Below, in pieces: positions 1-6,426 of a stretch of 31,165 bases of DNA. The notes beneath the pieces are model-generated. The model saw only the letters and a list, made by a program, of their open reading frames with translations, was not told the origin of the DNA and made no database searches. Origin of the DNA: a virus; the IMG/VR virus record IMGVR_UViG_3300010885_006447, positions 1 through 31,165 of that record; one strand, given 5' to 3'. Position 1 is the stretch's first letter, and the number at the start of each line of letters is the position of its first letter. A program made the translations under genes and the position numbers.

Positions 1-1
1 A

Positions 2-880
2 CAGACCACAGACAACTTTGTAGACTGGACTAGTTTAAGCGTAGTTGAGCTAACTGACATTACATTTACCAGTAGGCAAGTTCCGCAGGGCACAGAAAGC
101 GAAATAGATGTAGGTACACTGACATTAGAAACTCCTATTTGGATCAGTGCTCCTAGCAAGGTCAAACGTCTTGGTGTTATTCATGATATTGTAATGAACA
201 TACACGACAACGAATACACATTTGAAACACAAGAGACTGTTACAATTGGCGGGTTTAATATATTTGTGTTCAATGAAGGTGGCAATTACTACGCAGAATT
301 ACTAGACCCAAGCGCAATTATAGAAGCACTACCGGACATTGGCGATACGCTATGGAAAAAACACGGTAATGACCTAAACTGGCGCTTGTTATTAGATCAG
401 TACACCAACTTTAAGGCAGGAAGCAGTCAGTTATTTCTAACACAGCCTAACGGCAACGAAGTTATAGGCACAGTAGCACTTAATCCTGTAAATGAAACTA
501 GATTAAGTATTACATTTGACAAGGATACCTACAATACTAATACAGTTATTGCAGGTCCTGCACGTAATAGTAACAACTGGGGTACAGTGGATGCCATTGT
601 TAATCCTGAAACTTACAATCCAGGAACTCCTTTAGAAGGTCAACGTGTGTTATTGTTAAATGATATACCTGAAAATACCTCTGCATGGAATGCCTTTACA
701 GCACCTGCCAATAGTATTGTAGAATTTGACGGCGCAGTATGGACTAAACTAGTGCCACCCGAGGGCATTGTCTATACTACAAACATTCGCACTGGCGTAC
801 AATACAAGTACGAAGACGGTGAGTGGACTCGTGCATTTGAGGGAGACTATTCAAAAGGATCCTGGCGCCTAGTAATCTAA
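2..880 (+). CDS. Virion structural protein, 5'-truncated (C-terminal 292 aa)
   Basis: The frame is open from base 2, so the gene begins left of the window. The ATG at 194 lies inside it and is not the true start, because the preceding residues (for example TDITFTSRQVPQGTESEI) read as normal protein. The segment with FTSRQVPQGTE and then PIWISAPSKVKRLGVI resembles structural proteins of T4-like marine myoviruses. I associate these with neck or tail-completion/sheath-stabilising proteins, but I cannot assign a T4 gene number. The C-terminus (NSIVEFDGAVWTKL, then TNIRTGVQYKYEDGEW, ending GSWRLVI) is also a pattern I know from such phage proteins. It is probably a tail or neck component acting in the assembling virion. 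The Nudix gene follows 13 bases later in the same direction. Structural role is likely; exact role is unsure. Confidence 0.7.
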   Translation, partial: QTTDNFVDWTSLSVVELTDITFTSRQVPQGTESEIDVGTLTLETPIWISAPSKVKRLGVIHDIVMNIHDNEYTFETQETVTIGGFNIFVFNEGGNYYAELLDPSAIIEALPDIGDTLWKKHGNDLNWRLLLDQYTNFKAGSSQLFLTQPNGNEVIGTVALNPVNETRLSITFDKDTYNTNTVIAGPARNSNNWGTVDAIVNPETYNPGTPLEGQRVLLLNDIPENTSAWNAFTAPANSIVEFDGAVWTKLVPPEGIVYTTNIRTGVQYKYEDGEWTRAFEGDYSKGSWRLVI

Positions 881-893
881 AATAAGTACATAC

Positions 894-1328
894 ATGAAAG
901 AACAGATTGTATGCAGTGGCGCCTTATTTTATGCTAAATCAACTCGACGTTTCCTACTGCTACAAAAAGCAGAAGGTAAACACGCAGGTACCTGGGGCCT
1001 AGTTGGCGGCACTAATATAGAAGGTGAGTCAGCTTGGCAAGGACTACAACGAGAAATAGTTGAAGAAATAGGTCTTATGCCCACTATTCTTAAAACAATT
1101 CCTCTTGAGACATTTGTAAGTAACGATACTGTCTTCAACTTTCACACTTATCTATGTGTTATTGACTCAGAGTTTGTGCCAGTATTAAGCAATGAACATG
1201 CAGGATGGGCATGGGCAACAATAGACAGAGCCCCTAAACCGTTACATCAGGGGCTCCGCAATAGTTTTAGTTCAAAAACTATTCGTACAAAACTACAAAC
1301 AGTATTCGATCTAGTTGATTTAATTTAA
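894..1328 (+). CDS. Nudix (MutT-like) hydrolase
   Basis: This 144-residue protein carries a complete Nudix box fitting GX5EX7REUXEEXGU: G39, E45, then R53-E54-I-V-E57-E58-I-G60-L61. The glutamates in REIVEE bind the catalytic divalent metals. The family hydrolyses nucleoside diphosphates linked to another group (oxidised or surplus NTPs, NDP-sugars, ADP-ribose, dinucleoside polyphosphates or RNA caps). The substrate cannot be told from this sequence. It is a single-domain, soluble, cytoplasmic enzyme of usual length with no signal peptide. T4-like phages often carry such enzymes (NudE in T4). No strong Shine-Dalgarno is visible before the ATG, so it may depend on translation of the upstream gene, 13 bases away. 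Its last 9 bases overlap the end of the convergent gene on the other strand. Confidence 0.93.
   Translation: MKEQIVCSGALFYAKSTRRFLLLQKAEGKHAGTWGLVGGTNIEGESAWQGLQREIVEEIGLMPTILKTIPLETFVSNDTVFNFHTYLCVIDSEFVPVLSNEHAGWAWATIDRAPKPLHQGLRNSFSSKTIRTKLQTVFDLVDLI
1228..1256. terminator. Perfect inverted repeat, possible leftward terminator
   Basis: GAGCCCCT at 1228-1235 pairs perfectly with AGGGGCTC at 1249-1256 across a 13-base loop, giving an 8-bp GC-rich stem. It lies inside the Nudix gene, about 65 bases past the stop of the last leftward gene, where the leftward transcript would be expected to end. On the leftward strand the stem is followed by TGTCTATTGTTG, which is only moderately T-rich. It is therefore not a textbook intrinsic terminator and could be coincidental coding sequence. 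Confidence 0.3.
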
Positions 1329-1541
1329 CAGCTTGGCAATATCTTCAGGTAGTTCTTCAACTTCCCAAGTACCGTGTGGTGGTATAAACACAAATGTCAC
1401 TTCTTCTGTAGCTGTTGGTTTGCCATCGTCATCAACAGCACGTACAGCATCTGCCCTTGAAAGAGAAACAATGTGATCACTGTTAATAGTGATTGATTTG
1501 CCTTTATGGGCAGGTGTTGCGTTGGTTAGTGTAATAAACAT
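1320..1541 (-). CDS. Small conserved phage protein, unknown function (73 aa)
   Basis: The protein begins MFITLTNATPAHKGKSITI and ends VFIPPHGTWEVEELPEDIAKLLN. The N-terminal half (bound-residue pattern SDHIVSLSRAD) and the PPHGTWEVEE motif recall a small family I have met in large marine phages, with no known function. It looks like a compact beta-rich protein with no signal peptide or membrane segment. AAAGGAAAAA just ahead of the ATG is a credible ribosome binding site. It is the last gene of the leftward run, 17 bases after the 67-aa gene. Its stop codon lies inside the end of the Nudix gene, so the two transcription directions meet without a spacer. Confidence 0.75.
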   Translation of the reverse strand: MFITLTNATPAHKGKSITINSDHIVSLSRADAVRAVDDDGKPTATEEVTFVFIPPHGTWEVEELPEDIAKLLN

Positions 1542-1558
1542 ATTTTTCCTTTATATGT

Positions 1559-1762
1559 TTACTTATGTGCTTCTAACCACTCCTCTGCTGCCTTTTGGTC
1601 TGCTTGTAGTTGGGACATAACTTCTTCCCATGTAGGTGGTTGACTATTGTTTGGACAAGTCCAACCTGTAAAACGTGCGCCTTCTAGTTGAAAGTTTGCT
1701 CCGGGACGTAGCTTTTTAATAGCTACGTCTACCCCGTACAGTAGTTCATATGGTAAGTTCAT
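1559..1762 (-). CDS. Small protein, possible tail-fibre assembly helper (67 aa)
   Basis: The N-terminal half (MNLPYELLYGVDVAIKKLRP, then FQLEGARFTGWTCP) is followed by a proline hinge and a charged helix (PPTWEEVMSQLQADQKAAEE). A short protein with a PTxEE/PTWEE hinge and a terminal helix, placed directly after fibre genes, is typical of small phage proteins near tail fibres, some of which are annotated as fibre assembly chaperones or XkdW-like. The link is by layout and general pattern only. A strong Shine-Dalgarno (AAAGGAGAAA, core at 1769-1773) sits 6 bases before the ATG. The gene starts 20 bases after the stop of the 802-aa adhesin-like gene. Confidence 0.75.
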   Translation of the reverse strand: MNLPYELLYGVDVAIKKLRPGANFQLEGARFTGWTCPNNSQPPTWEEVMSQLQADQKAAEEWLEAHK

Positions 1763-1765
1763 AGA

Positions 1766-1775
1766 TTTCTCCTTT
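1766..1775 (-). promoter_or_regulatory. Strong ribosome binding site
   Basis: AAAGGAGAAA on the leftward strand, 6 bases (from its AGGAG core) ahead of the ATG of the 67-aa gene. It is the strongest Shine-Dalgarno match in the window; most other genes here have weaker AAGGAA or GGAA types. This would allow the small product to be made in high amounts relative to the neighbouring large adhesin genes. Confidence 0.6.
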
Positions 1776-1782
1776 GAACTAT

Positions 1783-4191
1783 TTAAAAATATTTGTAACG
1801 TACTATGACGATTCCTGATCCGCCAGCGGCTCCAAATGTTGCGCCCTGTCCACCGCCTCCACCGCCGCCACCGGTGTTTGCTAGGCCTGCAATTGGGTTA
1901 ACGTTAACTCCCGCGGCTCCGCCTCCGTAGCCACCACCTCCGCGGCCACCTGCACCCGGGGCAGGGTTACCGTTATTGTTTCCGCCACCTGCGCCACCAC
2001 CACCACCATACCAAGTAGCAGTGCCTGAGATCTCAACTAATATGCCGTCACCGCCGCGACCGCCTTGACCACCTGATCCGCCGTTTAAGCCAAATGCCTG
2101 CCCTTCCTCGCCAGGCATCCCTGCTCCACCGCCACCACCGCCAGGATAGCCTGCGGCTACTGGGCCAAGGCCGCCTCGATTTCCTTGTCCAGCAGTGCCT
2201 GCACCTCCGTAACAGACAATACTACTAGTACGACCACCGCCACCTCCGGAGCCGCCTGACCTAGCATTATTGTTATTAACTTGTCCGCCACCGCCACCGC
2301 CGACAGCAGTGATTGTGCCAAAAATAGAGTTACTGCCGTTGTTGCCTGCGCCAGTGGTTTGTGCGCCGCCTGCACCCACAGTTACAGTATATCGACGTCC
2401 GGCAGTTACAGCATATTGAGTATTATAAACAACTCCGCCAGCACCTCCGCCACCGCCTTCTCCGGGGCCACCGCTACCTCCTCCTGCAACTACTAACACT
2501 TCAACTGTGCCAGTTACTGCTGGAGCAAAGCTAGAAGTACCCACAGTAGTGTAAGTATGTACTAGCCAGTTACCGACTCTGCCTGGAGCTGGTGAATAAC
2601 TTTCTACAGTTTTAGTATACAAACCTGGTGTTGCTACATCTTTCTCAACTTGCAATCCCCAAGCAAAATAGTTAGTGCTAGTGCTACCTGCATATGAGCC
2701 TAATCCGTTTTGATTTGCTATGTAGAAAGTAATACCTGTTGTAGTTTTTCTAAATGTAGCATAACACCTATACCATCCATTTCCTACATCTTGAATACCC
2801 TGAGCAATTGCTGATCCTCCAAATCCACTAGTAGTACCTGCTGATCCGCCACTAATATTAAATGTAGCAGTGCCCTCGCCGTTTGTATGTAAAGTAATTT
2901 GTGTAACGTTTGTATTATTTTTAAAGAATCCACTGAAGCAATATAATGATCCTACAACAGTTGATCCAAATGGAACGTTTTGATACAACAAATGTTGTGC
3001 AGTTGTTGCTGTTTCAGCAATACCAATAGCAGTTCCTACTCCATATGCCGCTGGTATTGCAGTTGTGCCCGATGAGGTTAATGCTGACAGCGTCCATCCT
3101 GGAGTCAATGCCTCACTATAGGTCATTAGATTATGACCACTATAGTTTCTACGTGAATCAAGTGCTTGCCAACCACGCGGTTGATTTATTTCAATACCGC
3201 CAATATCAGTATTATATTCTACTACACCTGTTGGATCCGTGGCATTAGTAGGCAAGTTATAGCGAACAATAACAATACCACTGCCGCCTGTTCCGCCTAT
3301 GCGTAGATTACTAGCGCCGCTGTATCCTGCCGCGCCACCACCACCACCTGTGTTAGCAGTAGCATCACAGTAGCCAACAGCAGGAGTTCCGTTAGAACCT
3401 TTTCCGCCACCACCTAGGCCGCCTTGTCCTTCGCCGTCACTTTGTCCACTTCCACCACCACCGCCGGCATACCAAGTAGGCGTTCCGCTGATATCAAAGT
3501 TAAGTCCGTTACCACCTGCACCCGGTCTGCTGTCATAACGAGCATTATATCCCGGCTCGCCAGCACCACCACCACCGCCACCTGGGTAATATTGGTCGCC
3601 GTAGCCACCACGATTTCCGTAAGATTGTGCATTTGCATAAGTTGGTTGATTGCTAAACCCTGGAACACTAAATGGGTAAGTGACATCTGTTAGGCCCTGA
3701 TGGAATGATCCACCGCCACCACCTGATCCACCATTTTGTCCTTTTTGTCCGCCTGGATAACTCAGTCCTGAACCAGCAACAGTACCAAACATTCCTCCAC
3801 CACCACCACCTTTGGCAATTAATACTCCAAATGCAGAGTCACTGCCGTTTGCACCACACATGTCTCCGTTAATCTGTTGCCAACCTAGTCCACCTAGTCC
3901 GCCGGCGCCGACTACAACAGTATAACTAGATCCTGGAGTAACTGGATAACTTGGGGAATAAACTAATCCTCCTGCTCCACCACCTCCGCAAAATGATCCC
4001 GATCCGCCGCCTCCACCTGCTACTACTAATACTTCGATAGCTGTAACACCTGCCGGGCATACCCATGGTGTTCCTGCGGTCACAGTAGTATAAGAAGTTA
4101 TAACAGTTCCAGTTGTTGGGCGTGTAGCCGTAGTAACTATAGGTATACTAAGATTAGAACCGGTGATCGTTGTATTTTTTAATATTGCCAT
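1783..4191 (-). CDS. Glycine-rich adhesin/tail-fibre-like protein with CBM-like domain (802 aa)
   Basis: Two polyglycine modules flank a beta-sandwich. Module 1 (about residues 42-310) opens with WVCPAGVTAIEVLVVAGGG and closes with GSGIVIVRY. Module 2 (about 545-802) opens with TGTVEVLVVAGGG and closes with GSGIVIVRYKYF at the very C-terminus. Between them, residues about 355-530 hold a carbohydrate-binding-like domain: NLMTYSEAL..GWTL, then YCFSGFFKN, GNGWYRCYATF and GLQVEKDVATPGLY. The N-terminus has the TATRPTTGT motif common to phage fibre proteins. Polyglycine sandwiches are known in T-even-type adhesins (gp38 of S16/T2), so surface binding is the likely role, on the virion exterior. It follows the 726-aa relative by 30 bases. 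It is third of three related genes. Confidence 0.85.
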   Translation of the reverse strand: MAILKNTTITGSNLSIPIVTTATRPTTGTVITSYTTVTAGTPWVCPAGVTAIEVLVVAGGGGGSGSFCGGGGAGGLVYSPSYPVTPGSSYTVVVGAGGLGGLGWQQINGDMCGANGSDSAFGVLIAKGGGGGGMFGTVAGSGLSYPGGQKGQNGGSGGGGGSFHQGLTDVTYPFSVPGFSNQPTYANAQSYGNRGGYGDQYYPGGGGGGAGEPGYNARYDSRPGAGGNGLNFDISGTPTWYAGGGGGSGQSDGEGQGGLGGGGKGSNGTPAVGYCDATANTGGGGGAAGYSGASNLRIGGTGGSGIVIVRYNLPTNATDPTGVVEYNTDIGGIEINQPRGWQALDSRRNYSGHNLMTYSEALTPGWTLSALTSSGTTAIPAAYGVGTAIGIAETATTAQHLLYQNVPFGSTVVGSLYCFSGFFKNNTNVTQITLHTNGEGTATFNISGGSAGTTSGFGGSAIAQGIQDVGNGWYRCYATFRKTTTGITFYIANQNGLGSYAGSTSTNYFAWGLQVEKDVATPGLYTKTVESYSPAPGRVGNWLVHTYTTVGTSSFAPAVTGTVEVLVVAGGGSGGPGEGGGGGAGGVVYNTQYAVTAGRRYTVTVGAGGAQTTGAGNNGSNSIFGTITAVGGGGGGQVNNNNARSGGSGGGGGRTSSIVCYGGAGTAGQGNRGGLGPVAAGYPGGGGGGAGMPGEEGQAFGLNGGSGGQGGRGGDGILVEISGTATWYGGGGGAGGGNNNGNPAPGAGGRGGGGYGGGAAGVNVNPIAGLANTGGGGGGGGQGATFGAAGGSGIVIVRYKYF

Positions 4192-4211
4192 TTTTATATT
4201 ATTCCGTGTTT

Positions 4212-4219
4212 ACTTTATA
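4212..4219 (-). promoter_or_regulatory. Possible T4-like late promoter box
   Basis: TATAAAGT on the leftward strand lies 20 bases ahead of the ATG at 4191, in the 30-base AT-rich gap between two adhesin genes. It matches the T4 late consensus TATAAATA at six of eight positions. The spacing equals that of the box before the giant gene A. In such AT-rich gaps a chance match is quite possible. Confidence 0.22.
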
Positions 4220-4221
4220 TA

Positions 4222-6402
4222 TTACTGTGGAGGATACCATTTGATAATAACTATTCCCGAACCGCCTGCGGCTCCCCATCTAGTTCTTGCGCCGCCGCCC
4301 GCTGAGCCACCACCACCACCGCCTCCGGTATTTGGAGAACCAGCTTGTGGGTAGAATAAATGACCGCCACCTCGACCACCACCACCTAAGCCGCCAGCGC
4401 CTGCTTGGAACTGATGTTCTCCACCACCGCCACCGCCACCGGCATAATATGTCAATACTCCTGAGATAGCATAAGGTAATCCGTCGCCACCTTTGCCTCC
4501 CCATGCGCCAACTCCGTTGCCTACACCTGCAGTTATTGAACTTCCAACATATGCTCCTGGAACCACATTCTGTCCACCTGAGCCGGCTCCGCCACCGCCG
4601 CCGCCGCCACCGTTGGTAATACTGTTACCGTGACCACCTTGATTTCCCTGTGCTAGAGTACCAGCGGTGTTTGTGCCATTAGCACCGCCACTTCCACCAG
4701 CTGAGCCGCCACTACCACCGTTGTTACTATATCCCGCGCCATATCCACCACCTGTGGCAGTATAACCAAATGCCACCGAGTTTGATCCTGCATTGCCGTT
4801 ACTGTTAGCGCCAGACTGCTTTCTTGCGCCGCCTGCACCCACTGTTATTGTATATGTTGTTCCAGGAGTAACATCAAGAGCTGATATGTATACTAATCCA
4901 CCTGCACCACCGCCACCTCCGTGGCCTTCGCCACCTGATCCGCCGCCTGCTACTATTAATGCTTCTACTTTAGTAACGCCCGTTGGGCAAATCCATGTTT
5001 GATCGCCAATATGTGTAAAGATTTGTGATACAGGGACTGGATTTGGGTTAAGATATCTAACTATAGCAATACCACAAGCACCGTCACCACTAAATCCTGA
5101 ACTACGGTCAGCGGCTCCGCCACCTCCTCCTGTATTGGGTGTGGCAGGACCTGCAATATTTTGATGACCATCTGACCCGCCACCTACTCCTCCAACACCG
5201 TTTGTACTATATAGTGCTGTACTATATCCGCCCATGTTGGCCGCAATAGTTGAGCCGCCGCCGCCACCTGCGTACCATGTTGTTGCGCCACTGATGTCAA
5301 AAGCCAGTCCAGGGCCACCGGATCCTGCATTTTTATTTGCGTCTGCTGTACCGCCAACTCCACCTGCGCCACCACCACCGCCACCTGCATAACTGTCATT
5401 TACTCCGCCTGCAAAACCCTGTCCTGCTGTTGCGGCACCTACTGATCCGCCTGCGCCACCAGCGCCACCACCACTACCTCCGGCAACGGCTGCATAACTA
5501 TTTGCGCCTCCGCCGCCTCCGCCAATAGCTGTTAGTGATCCAAATGCTGAGTTTCCACCGTTTTTTCCTTGTTGGTCAAATAATAAACGACCTTGTGCGC
5601 CTCGACCAATAGCAACAGCGTATGATGTTCCAGCTGTTACTGGAAATGCTGAATTATATATTAAACCACCTGCTCCGCCACCTGCACCATTATGTGTTCC
5701 GCCTGAGCCTCCACCTGCAACTAATAATACTTCAACAGTTCCAGTCATCTGTGGTACAAACGCATGAGTATAATGATATGCGTACATATTTTTCATGACC
5801 AGGCCTTGGCCGTTACCAGTGGCAATTGCTTCAGCGCCGCTTGCACTACACATCTCTATAGTAATCTCGTCGCCATCAACTACAGATAATCCTGTTACTA
5901 TAAATTTTCTATAGGCATGTACTGAACTAGTATCGTCTTGGTAAAACGGGCCCGAACTAAATCCGCCTGTAGCAATAGTTGTAGCGTTATTTCTTCTAAT
6001 ACGATAGGCCCAATAATAAGTACCGCTTATAATGTATGCTTCAAATCTAACATCCATTGAGCCAGTTCTAGTGCAACGGAATCTTTTTTGTACTTTAAAG
6101 TTGGCATCTGATGATGTTGTATTAATTTCTGCTACGTCTGCTGCCATTAGTTCATACAAAAATGTGTGATTAACATATGGACCGTAGTGTCCCACAATGC
6201 CGCCTGTGGCTCTGTTGTACTGATTCAGTGGGGTATTATCAACAAACTCAATCCATGTACTACCAGTATAATATTCAGTATATCGTAGATCAGTATTGTA
6301 TCTAACCATTCCTGCTACACCCGTAGGTCTTGTGGCCGTAGACCCTTGTGGCATTTTAAGTAGGCCAGTTGTTGCAATTGCAGTTGTTAGTAAATTTGCC
6401 AT
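4222..6402 (-). CDS. Glycine-rich adhesin/tail-fibre-like protein (726 aa)
   Basis: The N-terminus has the phage fibre signature TATRPTGVAGMVRYNTDLRY then EYYTGSTWIEF (residues about 20-53). Residues about 65-215 form a beta-rich domain (VGHYGPYVNHTFLYELMAAD; RRNNATTIATGGFSSGPF; FIVTGLSVVDGDEITI) that I do not recognise; it looks like a jelly-roll head. Two polyglycine modules follow: about 221-449 (TGTVEVLLVAGGG to GIAIVRYLNP) and about 466-726 (WICPTGVTKVEALIVAGGG to GSGIVIIKWYPPQ). It has no membrane segment or signal peptide. By relation to its two neighbours it is a receptor-binding candidate. It ends 30 bases before the 802-aa gene. The opposite strand shows long proline-rich open frames that are only a mirror of the glycine codons. 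Confidence 0.84.
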   Translation of the reverse strand: MANLLTTAIATTGLLKMPQGSTATRPTGVAGMVRYNTDLRYTEYYTGSTWIEFVDNTPLNQYNRATGGIVGHYGPYVNHTFLYELMAADVAEINTTSSDANFKVQKRFRCTRTGSMDVRFEAYIISGTYYWAYRIRRNNATTIATGGFSSGPFYQDDTSSVHAYRKFIVTGLSVVDGDEITIEMCSASGAEAIATGNGQGLVMKNMYAYHYTHAFVPQMTGTVEVLLVAGGGSGGTHNGAGGGAGGLIYNSAFPVTAGTSYAVAIGRGAQGRLLFDQQGKNGGNSAFGSLTAIGGGGGGANSYAAVAGGSGGGAGGAGGSVGAATAGQGFAGGVNDSYAGGGGGGAGGVGGTADANKNAGSGGPGLAFDISGATTWYAGGGGGSTIAANMGGYSTALYSTNGVGGVGGGSDGHQNIAGPATPNTGGGGGAADRSSGFSGDGACGIAIVRYLNPNPVPVSQIFTHIGDQTWICPTGVTKVEALIVAGGGSGGEGHGGGGGAGGLVYISALDVTPGTTYTITVGAGGARKQSGANSNGNAGSNSVAFGYTATGGGYGAGYSNNGGSGGSAGGSGGANGTNTAGTLAQGNQGGHGNSITNGGGGGGGGAGSGGQNVVPGAYVGSSITAGVGNGVGAWGGKGGDGLPYAISGVLTYYAGGGGGGGEHQFQAGAGGLGGGGRGGGHLFYPQAGSPNTGGGGGGGSAGGGARTRWGAAGGSGIVIIKWYPPQ

Positions 6403-6426
6403 TGTTAATATTTTTCCATTTAATAC

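Noticed and set aside
194-880. ATG at 194 as the start of a complete 228-aa gene
   Set aside because: The frame is open to the window edge and the residues before 194 are ordinary structural-protein sequence, so this is a truncated gene.
1478-1496. Small inverted repeat ATCACT...AGTGAT in the 73-aa gene
   Set aside because: Only 6 bp, AT-leaning, inside coding sequence, with no T run after it.
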